A DNA stretch of 11,791 nucleotides from Candidatus Sericytochromatia bacterium (GCA_014377495.1 JACMPN010000227.1:1-11791), one strand, 5' to 3'; counted from the stretch's first letter, positions 1 through 7,658 are shown. Made by a program: numbers and translations. The notes: generated by a model not told the origin, from the letters alone.

Positions 1-983
<983 letters not shown>

Positions 984-1011
984 CAGTCACTCCCGTTTCG
1001 GTGTCAGCGTC

Positions 1012-1030
1012 CTCACTTACTATAAGTGAG
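1012..1030 (-). promoter_or_regulatory. Dyad operator-like site upstream of the LLM oxidoreductase
   Basis: A perfect 8-bp inverted repeat, CTCACTTA and TAAGTGAG, is separated by 3 bp. It ends 28 bp before the oxidoreductase ATG. On the coding strand its core contains TATAGT, a plausible -10 hexamer, so a bound dimer would block RNA polymerase; no convincing -35 is visible. The size and symmetry suit winged-helix repressors such as the HxlR or MarR families, but that assignment is inference and no regulator gene lies in the window. The half-site AAGTGAGG recurs just upstream of the transporter start near 2621-2628, where it doubles as a ribosome-binding site. Confidence 0.55.
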
Positions 1031-1056
1031 TTGATGGCCAAACGAAAGAAGGCTGT

Positions 1057-1102
1057 GGCACCTGAACCCTCCGGACGGCGCCGTCCGGAGGGTTCAGGTG
1101 CC
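1057..1102 (-). terminator. 46-bp perfect palindrome at the 3' end of the MFS gene, probable hairpin terminator
   Basis: Two 23-bp arms, 1057-1079 and 1080-1102, are exact reverse complements with no spacer. The right arm contains the last codons and TGA (1094-1096) of the MFS gene. In that gene's transcript it would fold into a very stable GC-rich hairpin, followed by a moderately U-rich tract (CCTTCTTTCGTTT) rather than a clean U run. The likely role is Rho-independent termination, or mRNA 3'-end protection, between the transporter and the oxidoreductase. The perfect symmetry is seen directly; the role is inferred. Confidence 0.6.
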
Positions 1103-2617
1103 CGGCACGGGCAGCTCGTCGGTTTCGTCAAAGACCGGCTCATCCCTGCGCAACGGCATGTCCGCCAGCAGCGTCACGGTGATCACGAGGGCGGCGATGG
1201 CCATCAGGGCCCAGATCCAATAGACCTGGGTGAAGGCGACGGCGAGTGCCTGGCGGAGCTGAACGACGGAGGTTGGCGCCATTTTGGCCAATGCTTCCGG
1301 CCGGAACAGGTCAGCGACCGAGTCGGGGGTGATCCCGGCCAGGCGCAACGATGCGGGTAAGGCCTTGAGCAACGCCGTCGAAAAAGCCATCCCGATCAGG
1401 GTGACCCCGATCGATTCCCCCAGCTGGGAAAAGAACTGCATGCCGGCGGTCGCCGTGCCGATCTGCGCTTTCGGCACGGCGTTCTGCACGCAGATCGTAT
1501 AGATCGGGATCAGCATGCCCAGTCCGACGGCCGCCAAGACGCCGGCACTGATATGGGCCAGGGTGCCGCCTGGCGGCAGCAGCGCCAGGGCGAGCAAGCC
1601 GATGGACTGAATGACGAATCCGGCGATCGCCAGCGACCGGTAGCGGCCCAGGCGGCTGATCGCCTGACCGGTCCCCATGTTCGCCAGAATGATCAGGACC
1701 ATGAACGGAGTCATCAGCAGGCCCGTGGCACTGGGGCTGAGCCCGATGACACCCTGCGCCAGCAGTGGCAGCATCATCGTCACACTGATCAGGACGCCGC
1801 TTTCCAAAAACTCGGTGACTGCCGAGACCGCAAAGATCGGCAGCCGCATCAGGCTCATCGGCATGATCGGGGCCACGGCCCGGTTTTCCTGCCAGACGAA
1901 GGCGGCACCGGCCAATAGCGTCAGGGCGAACAAGCCGAGGACTTGGGGCGACTGCCAGGACAGGCCGTTGTCGAGGGCCCGGGTGGCCAGCAGGATCGGC
2001 GTCGTGGCGGTGATCAGCAGGACGGCTCCGGCGATGTCCAGGTGCAGCGGGCCCGGTTGCCGGGGCTTGGACTCGAGGGCGGAGAGCATGATCACCATGG
2101 CGGCGAGACCGAAGGGCACGCAGGCGTAAAACACCCAGCGCCAGCCGAGCCCATCGACGATGAAGCCGCCGATGACCGGCCCGAGCAGGCCACCGACGAG
2201 GAAGACCGGTCCGAAGTACGCACTGGCCCGGCCCCGCTCGGCCGGTGAAAAGATCTCGCCGACGATGGCCATCGTCGAGGGGAACATGGCCCCGGCTCCC
2301 AGGCCCTGGAGGGCCCGGCTGGCGATCAGCCACGCCATCGAGGGGGACAATCCGCAGGCAATGCTGCCGGCCAGAAAGGCGACCAACCCTCCGCAGTAGA
2401 CCCACTTGCGGCCGAACTGGTCCCCCAGCTTGCCGAAGATCGGCAGGGTCACCGTCGAGGTGAGCATGAATGCGGTGAACACCCAGTTGTAAAGGGCCAG
2501 CCCGCCCATGGCGGCCACCACGCTGGGCATGGCGGTGCCGACGACGGACATCTCAAAGACGTTCAGAACCATGCCGGTCATCAGACCGATCATGATGGTG
2601 CGCTGGTGTCGGGTCAT
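1094..2617 (-). CDS. MFS multidrug efflux transporter, DHA2 (EmrB/QacA-type) family
   Basis: This encodes a 507-residue inner-membrane drug:proton antiporter, the usual length for 14-helix DHA2 pumps. Motif A is GKLGDQFGRK (62-71, the cytoplasmic loop between helices 2 and 3). RALQGLGAG (101-109) matches motif B, with the helix-4 Arg. The antiporter motif C is GPVIGGFIVDGLGWRW (146-161). Hydrophobic segments continue to about residue 485, then a short charged tail ends in ELPVPGT. The first helix carries FEMSVVGTAMPSVV, where many DHA2 proteins have Asp in place of this Glu. The start at 2617 is preceded by GTGAGGCGAG, a reasonable ribosome-binding site. It lies upstream of the flavin oxidoreductase on the same strand, and its stop codon is inside a 46-bp palindrome, which would limit read-through. 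The family is firm; the substrate is not deducible. Confidence 0.93.
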   Translation of the reverse strand: MTRHQRTIMIGLMTGMVLNVFEMSVVGTAMPSVVAAMGGLALYNWVFTAFMLTSTVTLPIFGKLGDQFGRKWVYCGGLVAFLAGSIACGLSPSMAWLIASRALQGLGAGAMFPSTMAIVGEIFSPAERGRASAYFGPVFLVGGLLGPVIGGFIVDGLGWRWVFYACVPFGLAAMVIMLSALESKPRQPGPLHLDIAGAVLLITATTPILLATRALDNGLSWQSPQVLGLFALTLLAGAAFVWQENRAVAPIMPMSLMRLPIFAVSAVTEFLESGVLISVTMMLPLLAQGVIGLSPSATGLLMTPFMVLIILANMGTGQAISRLGRYRSLAIAGFVIQSIGLLALALLPPGGTLAHISAGVLAAVGLGMLIPIYTICVQNAVPKAQIGTATAGMQFFSQLGESIGVTLIGMAFSTALLKALPASLRLAGITPDSVADLFRPEALAKMAPTSVVQLRQALAVAFTQVYWIWALMAIAALVITVTLLADMPLRRDEPVFDETDELPVPGT

Positions 2618-2881
2618 GCGCTCGCCTCACTTGGATGCTCCAGGGTACCCGCAAACCGGCGTCGGCGGGCGCGCCGGGCGTTGAAGGGGCGGGGGCGGCG
2701 TCATCCGGCGGCGGACAATCCATTGGCCGGAATGCCCGGTCTTTGGTCCGGGTGGCTGGACATCGTCGAAGCGACTACCCGGGCCCTCCGCCGGGTGCGC
2801 AGTGCCATCCGGGAGCCCAAGTAAGGCGTTGGGCGCCCACCGCCCTGGCGATTCTGGGGCATGCCCGGCGTCTCAGGGTGA
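2618..2881. other. Gene-free interval between MFS and SRPBCC genes
   Basis: No frame here shows a recognisable protein or a start with a ribosome-binding site. The DNA is GC-rich and holds several short palindromes (TGGGCGCCCA near 2830, GGGCATGCCC near 2860, and CCCGG/CCGGG arms near 2733-2750). These could fold downstream of the SRPBCC gene, but none is followed by a T tract on the minus strand. It presumably also carries the transporter promoter, which I could not identify. Confidence 0.5.
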
Positions 2882-3418
2882 TCAGGGTTTGGGGGCCGCC
2901 TCGATTTTGGTTTTGAGGCGATTCAGGTCGGCGAGCAGTTTGTCCTGGGCTGCCCTTTGGATGTTGGCCGCGAGGATGCGGGCGAGCCAGCCATGCAATT
3001 TGATGTCGCTGACGCAATGGGCGGTCGTCGTGCCGGCCGATTCGGACAGCTCGCACCGGGATGTCTGGTCGAAGCTCGGTGTCTCGGTCGTGGTCACCAG
3101 TTGCCGGGGTGGTTCATACGTGCGGACGATGGCCCGCATTTCCGTGGTGACGCCGTTGCTTTCGACGACGTCGGACAGGCTGGTGCCGGGATGCGGCGGA
3201 CCGGCGGGATCCAGAGAGGATTGGGTCAGACCATCGACCCATTGCATCCGCTTTTCAGGCTCGATCAGCCACGGAAATACCTCGGCTGCCGGTCGGGCGA
3301 TGCGGATTTCCGCCTCGATATGGCCCTTGCCGGTGGAGCGAGTGATGGCGACGGTCACCATGATGCCGACGATCGTCAGGAACACGGCGGCATAGAGGGC
3401 CGGTTTTTGCCATTGCAT
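2882..3418 (-). CDS. Membrane-anchored SRPBCC (START/polyketide cyclase-like) family protein
   Basis: From ATG 3418 this gives 178 residues. Residues 7-26 (ALYAAVFLTIVGIMVTVAIT) form one hydrophobic segment after a short Lys-containing N-terminus, so it is either a signal anchor or an uncleaved signal sequence. Residues about 33-175 look like an SRPBCC helix-grip domain: the opening strand HIEAEIRIARPAAEVFPWLI, then the RMQWVDGL region typical of polyketide cyclase 2-like proteins, alternating strands (SDVVES, TEMRAIVRTYEP, QLVTTTE) and a long C-terminal helix (WLARILAANIQRAAQDKLLADL). Such domains bind hydrophobic ligands, but the ligand here cannot be told. The frame extends upstream to a TTG at 3469, but the ATG is preferred because AGGAG lies about 11 bases before it and the hydrophobic segment then falls at the N-terminus. 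No operon partner is evident. Confidence 0.78.
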   Translation of the reverse strand: MQWQKPALYAAVFLTIVGIMVTVAITRSTGKGHIEAEIRIARPAAEVFPWLIEPEKRMQWVDGLTQSSLDPAGPPHPGTSLSDVVESNGVTTEMRAIVRTYEPPRQLVTTTETPSFDQTSRCELSESAGTTTAHCVSDIKLHGWLARILAANIQRAAQDKLLADLNRLKTKIEAAPKP

Positions 3419-3526
3419 CGGCGGGGGCACTCCTGTGTTGGGGTGGATCGTTCCGGTCCAGTATGCCAAAGCCGGGGTCCCGTCGGGGCCCGATCCGCAG
3501 GCGCGGCCCGGGATCGGCAGGCCGCC

Positions 3527-3682
3527 TCAGAAGCCGCCGGTGGACCGGATGGCCTGATCGGAAACGTTGGCCGGGCTGGCGTGACCGGCGCGAGGGTCGC
3601 GACCTGTGACGGCCGTGGCCGCCAGCAGGCGCACGATGGGGAAATGGGTCGCGATCGGGTGAAAGCGGTCGATGTCAATCAT
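3527..3682 (-). pseudogene. Possible remnant of a DUF2231-like membrane protein gene
   Basis: From ATG 3682 the frame gives 51 residues beginning MIDIDRFHPIATHFPIVRLL, then AATAVTG. The HP-x-x-x-HFP-I-hydrophobic pattern resembles the first transmembrane segment of DUF2231 and related small membrane proteins. After about residue 22 the sequence turns polar and loses that character, so this would be only the N-terminal stub of a family normally around 130-170 residues. No good ribosome-binding site precedes it. Resemblance is by eye only; a chance open frame is a real alternative. Confidence 0.3.
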
Positions 3683-3803
3683 CGGCGATCTTTCGGCATT
3701 GTCGGATGACCGGCCGTGTGTCAGGTGGGGTGAAGCCTCGGGCCCGGCATGCCCACAGCATCCGCTGCGGGGATGGCGAAACCGCACCGGGCGGCCATGG
3801 AAA

Positions 3804-3995
3804 TTATGGGTGGCTCGGGGTCGTCACGGCTTCCGGGTGTGCGACCGCATGCCGATAGCGTGGCGGTGGAACGGCCACCGGCGTATGCGGATGGTCGAGT
3901 CTGACGGACGAGTCTAACAACAGTCGCTCGACCCAGGCGGTTTCCAAGTCGGTTGCCGATAAGGAGTGCAGCGCATCGAGGAGGTTTTCGATCAT
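3804..3995 (-). CDS. Small hypothetical protein downstream of the GAF gene
   Basis: A 63-residue frame starts 47 bp after the GAF-protein stop, on the same strand. The N-terminal half (MIENLLDALHSLSATDLETA then WVERLLLDSS) has the Leu, Glu and Asp pattern of a real amphipathic helix. The C-terminal half is rich in His and Pro (HPHTPVAVPPPRYRHAVAHP), which could be a disordered tail or read-on into non-coding DNA. No strong ribosome-binding site is seen. It is not recognised as any family. If real, it would be co-transcribed with the GAF gene. Confidence 0.35.
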   Translation of the reverse strand: MIENLLDALHSLSATDLETAWVERLLLDSSVRLDHPHTPVAVPPPRYRHAVAHPEAVTTPSHP

Positions 3996-4042
3996 GGCGG
4001 CAGCCTACGGGAGACGGGCGGCGGCGGTGGTTTCGTTTCGGT

Positions 4043-6091
4043 TCAAAAATGATTAGGCGGATCCGGCTGCGGGGAGTCCGCAGATCCGATCGGGCTGACC
4101 TCCGCCAAACCGTCGAGCAACGCCGTCATCCGGCTGATCTGGCCCTCGGCGAGCGCCATCGCAGGACCCGCCGAGGCTTGGTGCGGCTCGCTCTCGGTGG
4201 ATTGCCCCGGGTGTCGACCCGTGATGCCCAACTGCATCTGGAGCGACTCCAGCGAAATCCGTAATTCCCGGGTGGCATCGGCGACAACGGCGGCGCGTCG
4301 GTGCAGGACTGCTTCGGCCTGCTGCCGGGTGACTGTTTCGGCCTCAAAGAGTCCGGCCCTTTCGAGCGCCTGGGCACTCTGCTGGGCGAGGGCAAGCATG
4401 AAGGCCCGATCCTCCGGGGAAAATGTGCGCGCCTGCCCAAACGTCATCCCCAGCACTCCGAAGGTTCGGTCTTCGCAGTAGATGGGCACGGCGACCCAGC
4501 AGTGCATCTCGGAATCCTTGTCCGCGATGGCGAAGGTGGGGTAACGGTGCTGCAGGTCCGCCCGGGATTCGACAATCACCAGCTTCCGCCGACGGGCGGC
4601 CTCGCAGAGTGGGGTCTGCAACGACACGGCAAATGACTGGGCATACGGATGCAGGCGTGCCACGTCGTCCTCCGGGGCGTTGAGGCATTGCAGCGTCGTC
4701 CCATCGGCACTGAGCCAGGCGACGACGCCCGCATCCGCTCCCAGCGCCTTGACCCCATGCTCGATGACGACCTGACAGACCTGCTGGCGAGTCACCGCTT
4801 GGGACAGGTGGCCTGTGACCATCTGCAATCGCTCGAGTCTGTCAGCTGTCGCTTCGGCCTGCCGCCGTGCGGTCTGCCCGGCTTCCCGTAACCGGATGTT
4901 GTGGATCGTCAGGGCGACACGGGAAGCCACCGCCTGCAGGATCCGTAGGTCCTCCAAGGTGTACGGCGGGCTCTCGGCATTTTGTTGGGTGGCCAGGACC
5001 CCGATCGTCTGTCCGATCACGATCAGCGGAACGATCATCACGCCTTGAATGCGCTGCACGTCCAACGTCTGGTGAAATGCCGGGACGACTTGTTGCAGGA
5101 GTACGGCCCGATCCACTTGCGGTTGGAACACGGGATCTCCGGAACTCAGGACCCCGGCACTGAGCCCTTCGTCAGCCCGTTGGCGCGCGGCCAGGCTGCT
5201 TTGCAGCCGATGCAGCATGAGTGGGTCCAGATGATGCACGGCGACTGTTTCCAGCCATAGACCGTCGGTGGATAGCAAGCGGATGCCACAGCCTTCGCCG
5301 ACGAGATCGGCGACCAGCTCGGCGATCCGGTTGAGGCCGGACATCCCCTCCAAGCCGGCTTCGTGGACGTGCTGCAGGACTTCCACGAGGATGGCGAGCC
5401 GGCGTGCCTGTCGCCGTTCGGAGGCTTCCGCCTCGGTCACCCTGCGGTATAGCCGAGCGTGATCGAGGGCCACTGAGGCTCGGCGGGCGAACGCTTCGGC
5501 AACCCCGTGCTCGTCCGGGCCGAACCGGCGGTTGGGAGCGGTGAGGATGTAGGCAATCACCCCGGTGACCCGATGGCCGACCAGCAGGGGAACCAGTAGA
5601 AGGTCGTTTGGTGCCAGTTCGTTGATGAGTGCCAGGACAGCGCTGCTGAGACCGTTTTGCCTGCCCAGGGCGCCCAGGGGGGCGGGGATGTGCCGCGAGT
5701 GGGCGGTGACGATCACCTGCGTCAACTGGATCTGATGCTCAAGTTGGAGGAAGGCCTCGCCCACGTGCCGGAGCTTGCCGGCAAGGACGGGATCGGCGGC
5801 AAAGGCCGCTTCCAGGTGGATGGCCCCATTTTGCCCGATCAGAAACAGAATGCATTGATCTGCCACCATCGGCACGATCAGACGGCCAGCCTCTTGGACC
5901 GTATCCTGCCAGTCGATCGATGCATTGAGTCGCTCGGTGGCCTGGGCGAGAAAGGCATGATGGTGGGTTACGTCAGCTTGGGCACCCTCAATCGCTGGCT
6001 TGGTGAGTGGATGGGGGGAATGATCAGGCATTCCGCTCAGTATGCCATGCTGCTGGCAAGTTAGTGTGTCTTGGGTGTCACATTGGCCCAT
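4043..6091 (-). CDS. Triple-GAF sensor protein with a degenerate HisKA-like C-terminus and no ATPase domain
   Basis: A 682-residue, apparently cytosolic protein. Three GAF-type sensory domains lie at roughly residues 48-215, 232-400 and 418-583. Each ends in the usual pattern (for example LLLVPLLVGHRVTGVIAYIL, VMIVPLIVIGQTIGVLA and WVAVPIYCEDRTFGVLGMTF, then FSPEDRAFMLALAQQSAQAL), joined by Arg/Glu/Ala-rich helical linkers. Residues 598-668 resemble the two-helix dimerisation domain of histidine kinases: DATRELRISLESLQ aligns with the usual S-H-E-L-R-T-P-L, and QISRMTALLDGLAEVSPI with the second helix. The phospho-acceptor His is Arg608 and the conserved Pro is Ser613. The protein stops there with no HATPase domain. 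It may be a signalling scaffold, a kinase partner, or a relic. Start at 6091 is uncertain; Met21 at 6031 is equally possible. The ligand is unknown. Confidence 0.85.
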   Translation of the reverse strand: MGQCDTQDTLTCQQHGILSGMPDHSPHPLTKPAIEGAQADVTHHHAFLAQATERLNASIDWQDTVQEAGRLIVPMVADQCILFLIGQNGAIHLEAAFAADPVLAGKLRHVGEAFLQLEHQIQLTQVIVTAHSRHIPAPLGALGRQNGLSSAVLALINELAPNDLLLVPLLVGHRVTGVIAYILTAPNRRFGPDEHGVAEAFARRASVALDHARLYRRVTEAEASERRQARRLAILVEVLQHVHEAGLEGMSGLNRIAELVADLVGEGCGIRLLSTDGLWLETVAVHHLDPLMLHRLQSSLAARQRADEGLSAGVLSSGDPVFQPQVDRAVLLQQVVPAFHQTLDVQRIQGVMIVPLIVIGQTIGVLATQQNAESPPYTLEDLRILQAVASRVALTIHNIRLREAGQTARRQAEATADRLERLQMVTGHLSQAVTRQQVCQVVIEHGVKALGADAGVVAWLSADGTTLQCLNAPEDDVARLHPYAQSFAVSLQTPLCEAARRRKLVIVESRADLQHRYPTFAIADKDSEMHCWVAVPIYCEDRTFGVLGMTFGQARTFSPEDRAFMLALAQQSAQALERAGLFEAETVTRQQAEAVLHRRAAVVADATRELRISLESLQMQLGITGRHPGQSTESEPHQASAGPAMALAEGQISRMTALLDGLAEVSPIGSADSPQPDPPNHF

Positions 6092-6145
6092 CGTCCAGGG
6101 CAGTCACGCCAAAAAACGGCTTAAATACTGACCGGAGGACGTGAC
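6092..6145. promoter_or_regulatory. Divergent intergenic region between the GAF gene and the orphan ORF
   Basis: Only 54 bp separate the two divergent starts, or 114 bp if the GAF protein begins at Met21. The region holds CCAAAAAACGG and TTAAATACT, locally AT-rich against a GC-rich background and a plausible -10 for the plus strand. It also holds the strong CCGGAGGACG ribosome-binding site of the plus-strand ORF. No clear -35 element was found on either strand. Confidence 0.35.
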
Positions 6146-6790
6146 ATGACTGGTCATGTATGGCTGGCCGCATACTGGGCCTGGTTCGGTAGTGAAAATG
6201 GCAAAAGGTACGGTGTTTTATCTTTACATTCAGAGCTGGTCGACCTTTCCGACTGGCAACCCGTGCCCAGTCCGCAGAAGGCTGTTTTGGCAGGGATCGG
6301 CGTCCGATTGGAACCGCTCGACACAAGTACGCAAGCGCTGTCCTTGTTTTCAGCCGCCCCGGGGCCGGGTGCGGATCCGGAGTTGCGGAAATATCTGCCC
6401 GAAGGACCGCTCGCCAGCCAATCGGCCTACACCGTCTCGCTGGCACCGGACAATTTCGATGTGGATGGCTGCCAGCGTCGGTGGCTCACTGCCATCCGGG
6501 CCGGGGCCCAAACCAGTCCCATTTGGGTCAAGGCCCGTTTGACCAGCGTGCGGACGGCGACGCCGTCAGGTTCCGATGTCACGTGTCCCGGCAGGTCCGT
6601 CATGTTGCAGGCGAGGAGGCACCCGTGTCCGAACGGCGTTGGTTGGCGGGTTCGGCGAGGGCGACATACCCGGAGCCTGTCTTACCCGTCATCACGGCAC
6701 CGGCGACCCCCGATTTCGTCGCCATGGCCGTCTTGGTCCGCTTTTGGGCCATTGGATCGGCCGTTTGGTGCCCCGTCCAAAGGCGATTGA
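6146..6790 (+). CDS. Orphan hypothetical protein; 3' part overlaps an antisense gene remnant
   Basis: ATG 6146 has one of the best ribosome-binding sites in the window (GGAGG, eight bases upstream), arguing that the 5' end is or was a genuine gene. Residues 1 to about 140 look protein-like, with a mixed composition: WLAAYWAWFGSENGKRYG, LSLHSELVDLSDWQPVPS, GIGVRLEPLDTSTQALSL, YTVSLAPDNFDVDGCQRRWL. I do not recognise a family. After about residue 145 the frame becomes Arg/Ser/Pro-rich. From 6600 onward it lies antisense to a better-supported beta-lactamase-like remnant, so that part is probably accidental and the original C-terminus is lost. The full 214 residues should not be taken as one intact protein. 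No signal peptide or membrane segment is evident. Confidence 0.45.
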   Translation: MTGHVWLAAYWAWFGSENGKRYGVLSLHSELVDLSDWQPVPSPQKAVLAGIGVRLEPLDTSTQALSLFSAAPGPGADPELRKYLPEGPLASQSAYTVSLAPDNFDVDGCQRRWLTAIRAGAQTSPIWVKARLTSVRTATPSGSDVTCPGRSVMLQARRHPCPNGVGWRVRRGRHTRSLSYPSSRHRRPPISSPWPSWSAFGPLDRPFGAPSKGD

Positions 6791-6872
6791 GAAAGCGGAC
6801 CTGTTCCGTCGCTGAAATGCGCATGCTCGGCATGCCGCCCGTCGCCAGCCAAGCCGTGGTCAGTCCGGCAGA
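6600..6872 (-). pseudogene. C-terminal fragment of a class D beta-lactamase-like (penicillin-binding transpeptidase fold) gene
   Basis: The minus-strand frame reads SAGLTTAWLATGGMPSMRIS then ATEQVRFLNRLWTGHQ and, further on, GAVMTGKTGSGYVAL. The W-L, ISA-x-EQV-x-FL-x-RL and K-T-G (6683-6675) pattern is the hallmark of the C-terminal third of class D (OXA/BlaR-type) serine beta-lactamases. The upstream parts of the fold, including the S-x-x-K active-site serine and the S-x-V motif, are absent, and after KTGSG the homology fades into a Ser/Thr-rich tail ending at TGA 6600-6602. It therefore cannot be an active enzyme. It is fused in frame to an isochorismatase-family start at about 6872/6873. 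The family call rests on motif recognition; a BlaR/MecR sensor domain or other transpeptidase relative is possible. Confidence 0.65.
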
Positions 6873-7022
6873 CAGGACTGGTTGGTTAGCCTGCCGATAC
6901 GCAGTTAACAGCTATTCACCATGGTGTTCTGCCTCCGGGTTGTTCCGCTTTCCCCAATATGGATCGGCAAAGCCGACCTGCATGTCGATGATCAGCAGGG
7001 CGGAGCGGTTTTCAGCAGACAT
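6873..7022 (-). pseudogene. N-terminal fragment of an isochorismatase-family (cysteine hydrolase) gene with an in-frame TAG
   Basis: ATG 7022 is preceded by GAGGG seven bases upstream, an intact ribosome-binding site. The frame reads MSAENRSALLIIDMQVGFAD, then PYWGKRNNPEAEHHGE, then TAG (codon 37, 6914-6912). It continues in the same frame as LLTAYRQANQPVL. The ALLIIDMQ strand with Asp13 and the following PYWG-x-RNNPEAE and LL-x-AYRQAN-x-PV segments are characteristic of the first 50 residues of isochorismatase-like hydrolases. The catalytic Lys and Cys regions are missing, because after residue 50 the sequence switches to a beta-lactamase-like fragment. It is inactive as it stands: both a nonsense codon and a truncation are present. 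Confidence 0.7.
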
Positions 7023-7292
7023 GTTTCAACCCTCTGGCTGGCACACGAAGTGGCGATGAACAAGCCGCAGTTTGCCACGCCCCGGGCCAGGGCTGGTGAC
7101 GCAGCATCCGATGGTCAGTTGTCCGAAGGTCGGTTAGGTGACATACCGCCGTTGCGGCCTCTCTCCATGGTGACAAAGCGGGTGTGTTGCCATTGTCACG
7201 ATGCTGGCCTGCCGGGTGGCCGCTCCCCCGCCGTGCGCAGGTTGAACCGAACCGTAACCCACGCCGAATACCTGTCATGGCAGGCTAAAACG
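7023..7292. other. Interval upstream of the isochorismatase remnant
   Basis: No convincing gene is seen on either strand. It should contain the former promoter of the minus-strand isochorismatase gene and any signals for the small plus-strand ORF, but I could not identify a promoter. The open frames crossing it are Arg/Pro/Gly-rich and look accidental. Confidence 0.35.
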
Positions 7293-7502
7293 ATGAAATC
7301 CGAAGTGACCATTGCCGAGTTCGAGCGGTTGATCGCCACATCCGATCGGCGCATCGCCGAGTCGCAGGCCTTACTCGACGTCTCAATCGGCGTCAATGCG
7401 GGGCTGGAACGTCAGTTGCCGATCATTTGGACCTCGTTTCGCCCTGGCGGAGGCGAGGCACCAGCCACCGGCTGCCTTTCCGGTCGGGTCCAGAGACTCT
7501 GA
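7293..7502 (+). CDS. Small hypothetical protein with a helical N-terminus
   Basis: From ATG 7293 the frame gives 69 residues. The first 50 or so (MKSEVTIAEFERLIATSDRR, then IAESQALLDVSIGVNAGLER) have the spacing of hydrophobic and charged residues expected of one or two amphipathic helices. The last 20 (RPGGGEAPATGCLSGRVQRL) look like read-on into non-coding DNA. Only a weak AGG lies upstream. No family is recognised. It sits in a decayed stretch between an enzyme remnant and comM, so it may itself be a truncated gene. Confidence 0.3.
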   Translation: MKSEVTIAEFERLIATSDRRIAESQALLDVSIGVNAGLERQLPIIWTSFRPGGGEAPATGCLSGRVQRL

Positions 7503-7658
7503 CTTCGGGCAAGACGATGTTCTAAAGGCGGCTCTCACGTTGGAGAGGCGGCTTTTTGGCGAGGTGGTTAGTGGCGGACGTCTGTGTCGGCCATTTTTTC
7601 GCCCTCGTCCCGCACGGGCAGGCAGGTCCCTGCCATCGTCAGCCGCATTGCGGCACCG
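7503..7658. other. Short intergenic interval downstream of comM
   Basis: It holds a GCCGC-AAT-GCGGC hairpin and a GGCAGG-GA-CCTGCC hairpin just after the comM stop on the minus strand. Neither is followed by a clear T run, so termination is possible but unproven. A direct repeat GGCGGCT occurs at 7527-7533 and 7547-7553. Confidence 0.3.

Larger units (their letters stand above)
3419..4042. other. Sparse 624-bp interval between the SRPBCC and GAF genes
   Basis: This interval holds only two low-confidence minus-strand ORFs, listed separately. Several overlapping frames are open because of high GC, but their compositions (Arg/Pro/Gly-rich) look non-coding. A short hairpin (CGGTGG, five bases, CCACCG) occurs near 3866-3882. 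The stretch could be decayed genes or regulatory DNA; I see no RNA gene. Confidence 0.4.

Noticed and set aside
1311..2405. 364-residue minus-strand frame inside the MFS gene
   Set aside because: Arg/Gly/Pro/His-rich shadow of the MFS gene in another frame, produced by high GC content.
3419..3469. Extended TTG start for the SRPBCC protein (17 extra residues)
   Set aside because: The ATG at 3418 has AGGAG upstream and places the hydrophobic segment at the N-terminus; the extension looks non-coding.
6912..6914. TAG at codon 37 as a recoded or read-through codon in the isochorismatase frame
   Set aside because: The protein also lacks its catalytic Lys/Cys part, so simple decay explains it better; no recoding signal is visible.
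6481..7059. Long plus-strand frame of about 190 residues
   Set aside because: It lies antisense to the isochorismatase/beta-lactamase remnant, whose motifs are clear on the other strand, and has no ribosome-binding site or protein-like pattern.
7527..7557. GGCGGCT repeat followed by TTTTT, looking like a terminator for the small plus-strand ORF
   Set aside because: The two GGCGGCT copies are direct, not inverted; only a 5-bp CTCTC/GAGAG stem exists, with unpaired bases before the T run.
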